A DNA stretch of 64,000 nucleotides, from contig JAJHTX010000004.1 of assembly GCA_032164295.1 (NCBI GenBank), positions 1 to 64,000 of the forward strand. The letters are read 5' to 3'. The notes under the pieces are model-generated. The model saw nothing but the letters and a program-made list of their open reading frames with translations, ran no database searches and was not told where the DNA came from. A program made the translations under genes and the position numbers. This document shows positions 23,178-35,120 of the stretch, piece after piece (within the stretch, counting starts at the first letter, position 1; each line of letters opens with the position of its first letter). The DNA is from Inonotus obliquus (taxonomy: Eukaryota > Basidiomycota > Agaricomycetes > Hymenochaetales > Hymenochaetaceae).

Positions 23178-23437
23178 AATGCATGGACAACAACCCACAC
23201 CATAGCGGACATTAATCTGCCTGGTATATCACTTGTAGACGGTAGCGGCTTTGTTTGCAGGCGCAAACCATAGACAGCAAAACACTTCTTTGTGCGTGCG
23301 CTTCTCGCGATGACACATGCATATCACGTAATCGAGACGCGCAAAGTCGCAGTAGTGCACGTGCTGAAACAAAATGATGCAATAACGGACGCTTTCAGCA
23401 ACGGAAAGACATTTTCCTATCGCGAAAATTATCGACT
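23178..23437. other. Short spacer between F-box and GH3 genes
   Basis: This contains the F-box promoter and the GH3 3' end. No gene is seen. Confidence 0.4.
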
Positions 23438-26400
23438 TCACTGTATATTCAGCGTAGCACTGAGATACGTCGTATCGCTTGTACCCACACGAATGTTAAA
23501 CGTTCCAGGCTCTACCGCAAACTTGTTGTCGAGCGTCCAAACAGCAAGCTGTTCCGAATTGATATGGACTGAAACGTCTTTGGCACTTCCCACTCTGAGA
23601 GACGAGGTTCATTAGCACTGCCCCGCGAGGATATTGGAAGCAAAAGAACATACGGTAGATCAACTTTTGCAAAACCGGCGAGGAATTGGTTCGGAGTTGC
23701 CACGGAAGAAACGACATCAGTAACGTATATTTGAACAACTTCTTTTCCGTTCACAGGGCCCGAGTTTCGGACATTGACAGTTACGTTAAAGTTTTCAAAC
23801 GTGCTGATGGTCGGTGATGAGAGGCGAAGATTTGAACTACAGAAGGGTGCGTGAGATAAATAGGACAGGTACGGACTAGCATCGCTTACTAGGTGAAGTT
23901 GGTGTAACTCAATCCATGTCCGAAACTCCAAAGGGGGACGGGAGAGTCCAAGACATACTATTCAAAGAACAGGACGGATTAATACTAGCCTCGTCGAAAG
24001 GACAAGGGTGGCTTGCCTGATGTCCAAAATGAAGAGAACCATCGTCAGAGATGAAACCCGGGTCGATCGGGCGGCCTCCCTTGAGGAAATTGTAGAACGA
24101 CGGCGTGGTTCCGATAGATCGCGGGAAAGAAACAGGAAGTTTGCCTGTACAACCAGTAATGCAAAAAATAAGTCTAAATATAGAAGAGCACCAACCAGAC
24201 GGATTGACATCGCCAAAGAGAACTTCCGCGATGGCGATGCCCCCCTAGTAAGGATCACTTGTAACTAAAGGCAAATGGATCACGAAAATCGACTCACCAA
24301 CTCCCCGGGATAGAACTGCTGTACCACTGCACCGGCATGCGACTGAATCCATGGCTCTGCCACCGGCTTACCACTCACAAACACTACAACGCTCTTCTTC
24401 CCTTGTTGGTTCATAGCACTGACAACCTGTTGTACCAGTTGCCGCTGTGCACCGACGAGACCGAGATCGCTCAGATCAACGTGTTCACCTGTTGTCGCGT
24501 TTGTTCCTGGCGTCCAGAGTAACGTTTGATCAAGACTCCATGTCCCTACGAAAATAATGGCTGCATCCGCACTCGTTGCGGTATCCACAGCAGCAGGTAT
24601 ACCCGAAGTGTCTGAAGACCATAGATCGCAGCCTTGTGCGTACGACACCTGGAGTGATGACGATTGATTCTCAAGAAACCTCTTGATCCCATCTAGCGGG
24701 GAAATGCCATTATTAGACGCATTGAAGAACACGTAGTCACCGAACTAGATGCCCAGACAGATCAATGCTTCGTACAGCAACAAATTTGATCGCATTGCTT
24801 ACTGAAACTCTGTTTCCTTGAGGTCCAATGATAGCAACTTTCGAGACATCGTTGGTCAAAGGTAGCGTATTACCACGATTTTCCAACAAAACCATTGCCT
24901 CCCTCTCCATCTGATACAAGATCTCACGGACCGCTTGGGTTCTTAGTGTTTGATTATAGTCGGGATAGGGATATGGATCTATAAATGTTCATGAGAATCC
25001 AACCATCAATGGTCGAAAGATGGTGTACTTTCGAAAAGGCCAAGCGAGAACTTTGTTCGCAACATGGTCGCCACAGCAGCATCTATATCAGATTCCTTAA
25101 CCGAACCTGCCACTACTTGATCTGTTCCAGTATACATTTGTGTAAGAAAGTGACAGGTCAACAGAGGAGCATTAAGCGTACCAGGAAGGGTTAGATACGT
25201 GTACGTTCCGCCACCCATCTCTCCTTGCACGCCGTTCACAAGCGCTTCTCGAGCAGCACACTCTCTGGAATCGCACGTTCCGTGCTGAGTGATGAGTAAA
25301 TCGATTCCACCCGCATCAGATGTAACCCAATACGGATAATTCCACTCATTGCGAAGCTGAGCGAACAACAGAGTAAATACAGAGGTGAGGTACGTCAAGG
25401 GCACGAGACTAACAATACCCTTCAAGAGATCTGTGAACCACAATTAGATTCCCGAAATGGGTGTTAATTCACGAACACTTACGGGCATTTGAAACAGCCG
25501 GGACACCATCATAGTTGGAATAGGCAGTCATGATGCTCAGTGCACCTGCTTCAGCACATGCTTTCTGGAATGCTGGGAGATAAATTGTTCGCAGCGCCCG
25601 TTCACCACCCTCAACTGGTGCTGTATTCCTACGACAAAATAAGAGTTTCAGGACATAGACAGTCAAGTGCAACGTCAAATACATACAAACCGCCGTTAGG
25701 AGATCCGAATGCTGCGAAATGTTTGCATGTTGCAGCCATTCGAGCGATGGCAGTCTCGCTTGCATTCCTCCTTCTTCCACTCTGGAGACCAGTGACGTAA
25801 GCCTTTCCCATTTCTCCCGTCCTTTATGTCCGCATCAGATCAGACACCGAGTATGGTTGCGTGAATTGCGTCTTACAAGAACGGATCTTCTCCGAAGTTC
25901 TCTTCGACACGCCCCCATCGCAATTCCCGACTGATATCGAGAACAGGTGCGAAAATATGAGAAATACCGAGACCCTCTGCTTCGTCGGCTATTGATGATG
26001 CTACTTGGGTAAGCAGGTCTGGATTGAAAGAAGCCGCCAAGCCTAGAGGGGAAGGAAACGTCGTTCCATTGTTCGTGAAACCGTGTAGACCTACATAGCT
26101 TGGGTCAGCAAACTACGGGACAAACCTGAGAACGCCAAGATCCATTACCTTCGCTTTGAACGAGAGCGGGAATACCAAGAGTTGTATTCTCCATGAGGTA
26201 TCGTTGGCCGATTTCAACGCCAAAAACGAACTTCTCCCAAGGAGTCAAGTATCCGCCCCAAATGCTTCCCCCTTTGGTCCTCATCATCTCAGCAAGTCCA
26301 GATGCATTGTACATTAGAGTGTTGTCCAGCGGATCTGAGAAATCCATCCATCCATTCATATCACCTTGTATCCTAGACGAACATTCAGATCACATATGCC

Positions 26401-26679
26401 CCATGTAATGCAAAACCACAAAGTCAACTTACAATTGCGACACTTTCTCTTCTATAGTCATCCGTACCAATAGATCGATTAACGATCTTCAATATTAGCT
26501 TCCGGGTCCTTATACACAGGTCTTGACCCATCCTTGTTTTCTGCTCTAGCGTGAAGGTGGAACGGAAGGTCCCCAGAGGCGAGTGAACCTGCTTCTGGGA
26601 GTCCATAGGTCGGTGGAAGCGATTGTAGTGTCAAAAGAGCTACGAGGGCATAAATGAACCGACAAGGCTGAGGCGCCAT
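23438..26679 (-). pseudogene. GH3 family beta-glucosidase-like gene with an apparent frameshift near its 5' end
   Basis: Secreted glycoside hydrolase of family 3, about a dozen exons. It starts with a signal peptide (residues 1 to about 26, MAPQPCRFIYALVALLTLQS). The GH3 N-domain follows: PEANIED, RMTIEEKVSQL, ALVQSEG, GEDPF, ATCKHFAAFGSP and the nucleophile motif VTSDAGGIDLL. The C-domain shows VLLENRGNTLPL, VAIIGPQGNRVS, KKSVVVFVSGKP and YPGE. A fibronectin type III-like tail follows FGHGLSYTNFTY and ends at TGA 23438-23440. One intron is GC-AG (after FGHQ, near 24015). The only break is at about 26476-26487: the first exon reads EANIEDR then TAA, while the conserved continuation is shifted by one base and no intron fits. 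Either the gene is freshly inactivated or the base is a sequencing error. Every other exon joins in frame. The substrate (glucoside or xyloside) is unresolved. Confidence 0.8.
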
Positions 26680-27246
26680 ATCCGACTGAGTCCCTCAATG
26701 GATGCCAGCGGAGCTGGTGGTAAGGTAGCGGCTTTTAAACTGCATTTGAAGCAACCATGTTTGCTGTCATAACTCCGTAGAATTCGAGAGCATCTCGTGC
26801 CATGTGTAATGACCATAGTAAGCAGCCCTTATGATCTTCCCTTTGAGAATAGCCACACATGTTTGTCGCCTTTCTTGTCGTATGTGCAGCCGTGTATGCA
26901 TGATTGACGAAGGGAAGGAGGGAATGTCGATTAGACCGGACCGGACGGGCAGAACAAACCTGCTCACGTGCCTTGTGAATATTTTCCGAAGAAGTTTGCG
27001 GGCAATATCAACAATAGCTGTCCTTTTGCTTTAGCAAACCGATGAGAGAGTGAGTTATGTAGCTTCAGAGGTATACCATTCCGTAATGCCTCATACCTCA
27101 GCCGAGTTGATTGCAACTTTCTCTCCCAAAAGCTTGGGTTACTGGTCAAGATCACGTGAAGTGCGCGTGACTCGCGTCGCGTCTGCCGAGACAAGAAACT
27201 CAAACTTGCGCCATCCCCTCCTCTATCTCCATTGGGGGCCCAACCG
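26680..27246. promoter_or_regulatory. Divergent promoter region between GH3 and Zn-cluster genes
   Basis: About 570 nt separate the two start codons. I see no further gene, and no regulatory site that I can name with confidence. Confidence 0.3.
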
Positions 27247-28434
27247 ATGTCTCAAAGCGCAAAGTCGACAGTTGCTTCCCAGAAGGATGCAGCTTCTCTA
27301 TATTTGGAAGCTCTTACACATGTTGAGAAGCTAGTAGACTCTCAACCATCACGCGAGGACAAGTCTGCGTGGAGAAAATGGGCCAGGGAGTTGGTCAACT
27401 ACGAGGTACTCATCCCAGCTGTGGTAATTCTGCATAAACCTTATAAAGGACTACAGACAAAAACTCTGAATCCCCGCGAAAAGCGTGCACCTCGATTGGC
27501 CAAGTACTCTGACGGTGCTGGGGAACGCTTCCTGACGGTCATGAAAGTCATCGACGCGGTCGAAAAACGATTCAAGAGTGGAGATGGTGGACCATCAAGT
27601 AGTGGAGAGTCAGAACCAGAAGACTCGTCGTCTCCGCGTCGCTCGGCACGCCGTTTGGCTGACCAGAGTAATATGACATCTGACCAAGGATCGGCGCCGA
27701 AGGTAGGCAGGTATCTCCTCTTGAAATTTGAGACCTTGAAATGTGAAACACAGAACGTCTAGTCCAAGCATAACGAAAGCCAGAAAGTAGCAACTTCTGC
27801 TCCAAACTTGACCGATGCCGAGAAAACGGTTAACTATGAGATTCCATGTTCTCGGTGCGCCCGTGCTGGAATCGCATGTGCAGGAAAGGAAGGACGTGCA
27901 TGCTTCACCTGCCGCGCTCACCGCCAGGGCTGTGATCTGTCTTCCCGTGCTATTCGCGAAAAGGCCCGTACTGAAGGACCAGTCAAGGATGCGGACCAAG
28001 GTTCCGCTTCGGCCCCGACAGGTAGACAATCTGCTATGGAGAAAGTCAAAGACAAGAAAGATAACACGAAGGACGGGGACAAGGAAGCCGCGGAGCCGGA
28101 AAGTGCTTTGGAAGCTCGCGAGTCGAGACCACGACGTGCCGCCACGCTTGTCAGCAATCAGCGGATCGGTTCACCCAAAACGGTTACACAGCTTCGTGGA
28201 AATACTTCGACCTCAACACAACGCAAACGCCGCGCGACTGATGCTGACCTATCTGTCGCAAATTCTGTCCCTCCCGGGCCTAGTCCGTCCAAGAGAGCAA
28301 GGCCAGCCTACACGGCGCAGCATGAGGAAGAGCGAGCATCTAAGGGAGCAGAGTTGGACCGGGAAGAAGTTCGCGATGCCTTGCTCTTGTGCGAGGCGGC
28401 ATTTAGGCAATTGCGGAAAGCACTGAGACTCTAG
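27247..28434 (+). CDS. Orphan protein with Zn2Cys6-like cysteine cluster
   Basis: Protein of 375 residues from exons 27247-27702 and 27763-28434; intron 27703-27762 is GT-AG. The second exon opens with six cysteines spaced C-x2-C-x6-C-x7-C-x2-C-x6-C (CSRCARAGIAC ... CFTCRAHRQGC, about residues 170-200), which fits the fungal Zn(II)2Cys6 fold. The basic residues normally placed between Cys 2 and 3 are largely missing, and the cluster is central rather than N-terminal. The N-terminal part is helical and charged; the C-terminal part has basic nuclear-localisation-like runs (RKRRATD, SKRARP) and ends in a leucine-containing helix. A stop-free 51-nt segment (27406-27456) may be a further intron. 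It is probably a nuclear protein; a DNA-binding role is possible but unproven. The ATG at 27247 was chosen over an upstream TTG. Confidence 0.7.
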
Positions 28435-28762
28435 AGTCTGCTTTGGGTTGCTTGAGGGGCCGTTACTTGCGTCATATTTTCCTCTCCCTCTTCACGATTT
28501 GCCCGTGCGTTTGTGCTTTCCCTTTGACGTCAAGGTGAAGCTAATTGCTTCTCTTAGTCAAAGCATATGTATTCTTCCTTTATTGTTTGTACCAGTTCTT
28601 CCATCGAATACACGCCGTGATGTCCAATTACGGTTGGCCAAGACCTTTGAAAAATCATTTTTCCGTGTTGCGGAACAATAGTGTGGAACAAACGTCTGCG
28701 AGTTATGCCATTGAAGGATTCTTGGTCGGTAGGTTATCATGCGCCCCTCAAGGTCATCGGTA

Positions 28763-29180
28763 CTAGAGATCTTCACGGAGGATAGACGCACCGCAGAATT
28801 CTCGGCGAGGCAGTAGCCGATTGGCTTTTGTCCGACTCGGAGCTATAGGTGTTGCTTTCTCATTGTCAAGAAGCTGCAGGAGCAATCTTCCCACCGCATC
28901 ACTTCTAATTTGCCGTTCATCTTTCTGAACACGAGAGTCGGTTTACTCAAGGTGATTATGAAGCCAGCCAAAAGTGGATCAATATTGACAATCTCCGTGA
29001 TCGGTACGTACGAGAATAGAGTTCGCACGAATTCCAGATTCGTTAAGCACCTTGAATTTCGTCATTACGCGGCGAAGCAACACCCTGTCCGGGTACTTCC
29101 ACGAGGACTTTCCCAAAGCTACGACCGGATGCATATGCGAAGCATTCCGCGTCGGACATCTGAAGCAGAACACGGGCGTT
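28763..29180 (-). pseudogene. Possible relic of an enoyl-reductase/quinone-oxidoreductase-like tail
   Basis: One minus-strand frame reads SDAECFAYASGRSFGKVLVE, reminiscent of the C-terminal end of medium-chain reductases and PKS enoyl-reductase domains, then stops. A different frame gives VMTKFKVLNESGIRANSIL, a good GTACGT donor, then KDERQIRSDAVGRLLLQLL and a stop at 28763-28765. No upstream domain core or start was found. Treat this as a hypothesis; both readings could be chance. Confidence 0.2.
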
Positions 29181-29530
29181 CACAAGTCCGAGAAGTCTTT
29201 TTGTGTCGACACATTCACGGCATTACCAAAATAGTTGGAGCAATTCTCCCAGGCATTATCGTCCTATCCTTCGAATCGTAATCCTGATTTCGCTGCTGAC
29301 ACCGCACCATTATGCGACTTCCAGTAGCTTCCAATGATTTCACTTTTTCACGAACACGATTCCGAGGATGACGGGACCCAAGCTCGGGTTATTTTCATAC
29401 CTACCTGGAATTGCCAAATGGCTGATGCGAAGCCTTACCCACTAGCCTTCGCTTCGAGAAACGCGACGCTTATTTTGTGATGTGCTTCGGTTGCAAACTT
29501 CCATATATTTCCGCGCACCGGGAGCGTCTC

Positions 29531-29541
29531 CCAAGTATATA
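29531..29541 (+). promoter_or_regulatory. TATA-containing element of UGT A
   Basis: CCAAGTATATA begins 93 nt before the ATG of UGT A. The identical 11-mer lies exactly 93 nt before the ATG of UGT B, so it is probably a shared core-promoter element. Confidence 0.5.
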
Positions 29542-29623
29542 TTGCCCAGGACGAACATCAGTTCCTCCTCGATAACACCAACCTACTGAGCACGTATCTT
29601 CTCACAGATTCACCTCAGCCGTC

Positions 29624-31743
29624 ATGACTGTATCTCGACAACTTCTCGGAGGTCACGTCGTCGCTGTCGCGCTTCCTATGTGGGGTCCGTCTGTCCAGTT
29701 CCTCCGTGTGTTGTTCTGTTTATCTAACGGCGTTTCTGGCTAGGCCACACAAAGCCCTTGTGTGCTTTATTGGCGAAGATCGCACGGCTCCGTGGACTCC
29801 ATTCAACGCTCTTCACGGATGTCGTGAATCGCGATAAAGTCCTTGATGAAGTTGCGAGACAATTCTCAGCCAACGATGATGATGACCTGAAACGTTTAAT
29901 CAGGTGAGGACTACCATGATCATGTTTGAGTGTCATAGCTAATCAACGTCATCCAGGGTCGTCGCTCTGCCATCCCCTCATTCGGTTTATGACTTTGGCC
30001 ACTATAAATCAGCTTTCGTCGAAGCATATAAGAATCTATATTCTGAGAAACCTATTGCAGTAGCGCCTGGGAGCGACATTCACTATGAAGCGATATCTGC
30101 TCCTCAGGTTGTGATCGCTGATGTAAGTCGAGGATTATATCTCAGCCATACTGCAGACTCAGTGGAGTTTTCTTCTACATTCATTCAGTTCTTCTGCTAC
30201 GAAATTTTGAAAGGCGTTCGTTCAATAAGCAACACACGAGTCCCAGTCTACACGTGGCAATCTGCTGCCGCATCAGCTGCGTTACTTCTCTTCGGTCCAG
30301 AAGAACTCGGTGGCCTTGGAGATCTGGCTGAGAAAATTAGCAAGGTCACAATTCAGGATCGCGAAGCGCGTAGCAAGGAACTTGAAAGCGTTTGTCACCT
30401 CCATTATCGTGTTCTGCGCCTCGGTGGTCTAACTATTTCTCGCATAGATCTACCGTAGAGCCAATGGCGAACTAATCAAACTCCCCGGACTTCCACCTAT
30501 GTATGACTACGAGCACACCCCTCAAATTGTTTGTTTCTGCCTACTTGGTTGCATTACTAGTTCTAAACGGAGTGTGTTGCAGGCGGCCTTGCCCGGGGAC
30601 TTCTCTGACCTCGTGAAAATCGTGCAGTACGCGTATAGGTACTTAGTTTCTTGAACTTTATTGAGCGTGTCATCTGACTCCATCAAGATTTTTCTCGGAG
30701 TGCGACGGCGTAATCCAGTGCACTCACAAAGCTTTCGAGGAAGAGGCCTTACGCAAATGGCAAGAATGGTTTGGAACAAAACCGGTCATAACTGTTGGAC
30801 CAATCTCGCCTCCAGCCAGCCTAGATGACATCGAAAGGGAAAGGTCAAAATCTCCTGTGGGAGAACAGGTCGAGATTTTCCTTAATAAAGCCCTCGAAAA
30901 CTATGGTCCAAACTCAGTCGTATTTGTTCGTGCCTCAGCAACGCGCATTTCCCTTTCACTGCTTAACTCTGTCTCACGCTGCAGATTTCGTTTGGAACAG
31001 TCTGGTGGTCCTCTGATCCAGAGAAGTTATGGGCGTTCATCGATGTGCTTCTTGAACAAAAAATACCTTTCGTATGTATCCTCGACTCATCTCTTTCTGA
31101 AAAATATGACTAAACAATGCATTAGCTCCTCAGCCATGCATCTCCAGCTGCTTCTGTCCCAGACGAAGTGTCTTCAAAAGTGAAGGTCTCTGGTCTTGGA
31201 TATATTTCTAAATGGCTACCTCAACAATTGATTTTACGTCACAAAGTCAGTGACATCTTAGTGTTCCTTGATTCTTGTCTGATCATTACTCCAGGCATGC
31301 GGGTGGTTTGTTTCACATTGTGGACACAACTCGGTTATGGAATCACTAACGGCGGGTGTCCCACTGTGCGTATGGTTTATGACTCTTTTCGTCCTAGCGG
31401 CCACTGACTTTCTTCAAGTATTTGCTGGCCATATGACGCCGACCAGCCTTCAAACGCAGCGAACATCGCATTTACTCATGGTGCAGGCTACGAGCTGTTT
31501 GAAGTAAGAAACGGGTACGGATTACGACCTGTTCATCGTCTAGGAGATAAAGCGCCAACTGGGACACTCGAGGCGGTCCGTGAGGAGGCGATCCACGTAT
31601 TAGCGAAAGCCCGAGGTAAGGACGGGGAGGCTAGGAGGGCTAAAGCACAGTGGTTTAGCGAGCAGTTCTCAAAGAGCTGGGAAGAGAACGGTGAGGCTCG
31701 GAACGAGCTGAAGAAGTTTATCGAGATCCTTGAAGGATTGTAG
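29624..31743 (+). CDS. UDP-glycosyltransferase A (GT1/UGT family)
   Basis: Cytosolic GT-B-fold enzyme that would transfer sugar from a UDP-sugar to a small lipophilic acceptor, about 520 residues in 13 short exons. The N-terminus GGHVVAVALPMWGHTKP is the acceptor-domain loop, with the catalytic His at GHTK. The donor-binding signature near the C-terminus is intact and split by introns: KWLPQQLILRHK, ACGWFVSHCGHNSVMESLTA, then ICWPYDADQPSNAAN. The end is DLG-free and charged, with stop TAG at 31741-31743. Other landmarks are GLPPMYDYEH, RFFSECDGV, GPISPPAS and SFGTVWWSS. All exon joins keep frame with GT-AG sites. No signal peptide or membrane anchor is seen, unlike animal UGTs. It sits about 690 bp upstream of a tandem paralogue. 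The natural acceptor (sterol, phenolic or toxin) is unknown. Confidence 0.88.
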
Positions 31744-32436
31744 ATAGTCGACGTTAAAACCTTGCCTGAACGGGCCCTTTCTTGGATACCGACCCATCAT
31801 AGATTCATTGTACTTTCACACTTTAGACCAGATAGATAGCTAGAACCTCAGGAACGTGACAGTCGCAAGTATAATCTCTAATTGCGGGAAATTGAACCCG
31901 AGATGAGAATAACCGTACTCACATTTCTCAATCACAAGTCCTGTGACACGTTGTAAGAATTAACATACAATGGAGAAAGGATGGGGTCCGGCCTAGTTAT
32001 TCAGCAAACGGTTTGCAAGCAGCGAGGAGACCTGCGATAACCTTCGGAAGAGAGTTGACAAGCCGGAGTCGGTAGATTGTTGTTATAGAAAATGACGTTC
32101 AATATGTGGCCTTCTTGCAGTTGTGCATTGTTTCTTCACGTGATCTTTCCGACCTTTTCGAGCGCACGTGACGTACTTTGTCCCCCCACGATTAAAACGC
32201 ATCATCTAATCTTGGATGTGAAATTGCTCCAGTCATCTTGACCAGCGCTTTCCCATCGGCTGGTTTTCAACAAACCGCCACTTACGAATGTTTTTATCTT
32301 CGAGACGAGTCATCGTCGACATTAGGCGGAATATACTTCCAAGCCAAGTATATAATGACATGCGCAATTCGTCTTTAGGTCCAACAAAAACTCCCTACTA
32401 GCTCATTATCAATCCTCTCATACATTTCTTTCTTCA
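31744..32436. promoter_or_regulatory. Spacer and promoter between tandem UGT genes
   Basis: No coding exon. It contains a CACGTGACG sequence near 32165 and the CCAAGTATATA element at 32344. Confidence 0.4.
32344..32354 (+). promoter_or_regulatory. TATA-containing element of UGT B
   Basis: CCAAGTATATA, identical to the element of UGT A and at the same distance (93 nt) from the start codon. Confidence 0.5.
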
Positions 32437-34561
32437 ATGACTATCCCGCAGAATACTTCTAGCGGGCACATCGTGGCCGTTGCTCTTCCGCTTTGGGGTA
32501 TTCTACCGCCTATCACTCAGGATACTGTTTGTGACTTATGAATATTTTATTGCGTATAGGTCACACAAAGTCATTGTGTGCTTTCGTTTCAAGAGTTGTT
32601 CAGCTCCATCAAGTCCATGCAACTCTTTTTACGGACGCTGCGTACCGCGAGAGAGCACTCGATGAAGTCACCAGGCTGCATGCGCATCAGGAAGATCTGA
32701 AGAATCTAGTCAGGTGTGTTTTTTATCGGGTTCAACAACGATGGAGCTCACTAATACCATCCAGAGTCATCGCCTTGACATCTTCTCCGGTTCCATATCA
32801 GTTTGACCTTTATATGTCTGCGTTTATCGAAGCGTATAAGGACATGTACTCAGGACGTCCACTTTCCATCGTTCCAGATAGTGATAGTGTGTATGACCCA
32901 ATTCCAGCTCCTCAGCTTGCAGTCGTCGATGTAAGCACAATTCTCGGGATAGTGGAGTGGATTCATTACTAACTCGGTGTTAATTCAGTTCTTTTGCTAT
33001 GAAATCCTGAAAGGGATACGTTCGGTTAGTGGAACCCAGGTCCCTGTATACGCTTGGCAATCCGGTTCTGCGACGGCCGTCTTGTACCTCTACGGTCCAG
33101 AGGACCTGGGCGGTGCAGGGGATATGGCCGAGAAACTCAGCAAGATCACGGTGGAAGACCCCAGGGAACGTGGAAAAGAGGCTGAGAAGGTATATACCTT
33201 CACAAGCACCTCCTCCGAAGAGTTCACTTACATTACATTCGTGCAGGTCGTTCGTAGGCTTGATCAGAAGCTTGTCGAGATTCCAGGTCTTCCGCCGATG
33301 TATGAGTATGAGCATGTTCCCCAAATTGTACGTCTTTGGCTACCCGCGTATGAGACACGTTCTATTACACAACTTTGAGCCAGGCAGGCGTGCCGATAGA
33401 CGTTGCTAAAATAGCATCATTCCTGCAATACAATCATAAGTGAGTGTTTCCATGAACCCTACTTCTTGTAAGTCCCTCGGTTTAACTGCATAGAGAAGGT
33501 TTTTTATGGAGTGTGATGGCGTACTCCATTCCACCAGCAGACTTTTTGAAGGAGAAGCAGTTGAGAAGTGGCAAGAGTGGTACGGTTCAAAGCCGGTCTT
33601 TGCTATTGGTCCCATTTCTCCTCCTGCCAGTAGCGCGGATATTGAAAGAGAGAAGACGAAATCTCCTGTAGGAGAGGAGGTCGCAAAGTTCCTTAATTTT
33701 GCGCTTGACAAATACGGGCCGAATTCTGTGGTATATGTACGTTCGTTCATTTGTCCTTCCTGTTTAAACCTTCATATTTCTCCTTTTGCAGGTCTCATTC
33801 GGAACTACCTGGTGGTCTTCCCAACCGGAGAAGATATGGGCTTTCATCGATGTACTACTCGAGCTGGAGATCCCCTTCGTGTGTATACACCCATGCTTGT
33901 GACATCCATGTTTTCAACTAATTCATGTACTGTAGCTTTTCACCATGCTTCTCCATTCGCTAACATCCCAGAAGAGGTATCCTCGAAAGTGAAAGCTTCC
34001 AAGATTGGATATATCGCGAAATGGCTACCTCAACAAATGATCCTGCGCCATAAAGTAAGTCTTACTCCCACTTGTGGTATTCGTCCATCCTCTCAATAGT
34101 TAAAACAGGCATGTGGGTGGTTTGTTACACATTGCGGTCATAATTCGGTGATGGAGTCGCTCACCGCTGGCGTTCCTCTGTACGTACAGTGCCGACGCTA
34201 CCCTGTGCAGCTAATAGACTCACATACTTCTCATTACAGAATTTGTTGGCCATACGACGCTGATCAGCCTACGAACGCCGCCAATGTCGCGTTCGTTCAC
34301 GGCGTAGGCTACGAATTGTTCGAAGTACGTACTGGGCACGGCTTGCGACCCGTTCACCGCCTTGGAGACAAGGCGCCAACAGGCACACTTGAGGCAGTCC
34401 GACAGGAAGCAGTTGAATTGTTCCTGAGGGCCAGAGGTAAGGATGGAGAAGCCAAGAGAGCTAAGGCACAGTGGTTTAGTGAGCAATTCGCGAAAACCTG
34501 GGAAGAGGGAGGTGATGCGAGGAACGAGTTGAACAGGCTTGTTGTTGATATTCTTGAATGA
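32437..34561 (+). CDS. UDP-glycosyltransferase B (GT1/UGT family)
   Basis: Tandem paralogue of UGT A, with the same series of short exons and matching intron positions. N-terminal SGHIVAVALPLWGHTKS carries the catalytic His. Mid-protein landmarks are QFFCYEILKG-type helix, GLPPMYEYEH, FFMECDGVLHSTS and GPISPPASSAD. The C-terminal UDP-sugar signature reads KWLPQQMILRHK, ACGWFVTHCGHNSVMESLTA and ICWPYDADQPTNAAN, so the donor site looks functional. Stop TGA is at 34559-34561. The donor in IPFV|SFHH uses GTATAC and differs in phase from the A copy, a local splice shift. No signal peptide. Likely role: glycosylation of a hydrophobic metabolite in the cytosol; duplication with A may have widened substrate range (inference). 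Confidence 0.88.
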
Positions 34562-35120
34562 TCTGCACGTCACCTCACTCGCGGATTGGTTCTTGAGCGT
34601 TGCGTCGCGACAGGTGATAACTTAGCTGGGTAGTTCGATTTGACTTGAATAGATGCGACTGAGAGCGATTACACGAAAGTGTAGTGTGTTTCAGAGTGTT
34701 GCAAACATTTGGGCACAGAGAGACCCGAACTCCTGTAACGTCGTGAACTGTAGCACGAACGGGTTTTGCGATCATTGCAAGCGACGAGGACCTCTAAGTC
34801 CGACACACCCCTTGCTTTTGGGTCGTGATTTCGGATCCCTTGTACGCACGCTCGGAAAACCCAGACGAGTCAAAGATATCAAGCACCCAAAGTAGGTTCT
34901 AGCTTCCTTGTCTGCATTGCAGGACGGTCATCGGCGGGAGACTGAGCCACATCAGAGTCTCTGGATCTGCGCAGTTAACGAACCAGCGTGTTTCTTGATC
35001 ATCGTGAACGTGCTTGCCGGATCGTCAACAGTATGCGAGGTTCTCCTGTAGATTTGTTCTAGCTGTCCGAATGGCAGTGGCAGTATTAATGATATTCGTA
35101 CAATCCTTGTCTCTCCCGTA
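34562..35120. other. Convergent intergenic region between UGT B and PEX7
   Basis: No gene supported in about 560 nt; it contains the 3' ends of the two flanking genes. Confidence 0.4.

Larger units (their letters stand above)
28435..29623. other. Intergenic with a possible relic on the minus strand
   Basis: The 5' half is the 3' flank of the Zn-cluster gene. Between about 28763 and 29180 the minus strand holds protein-like but frame-broken text, listed separately. The last 100 nt are the promoter of UGT A. Confidence 0.35.
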
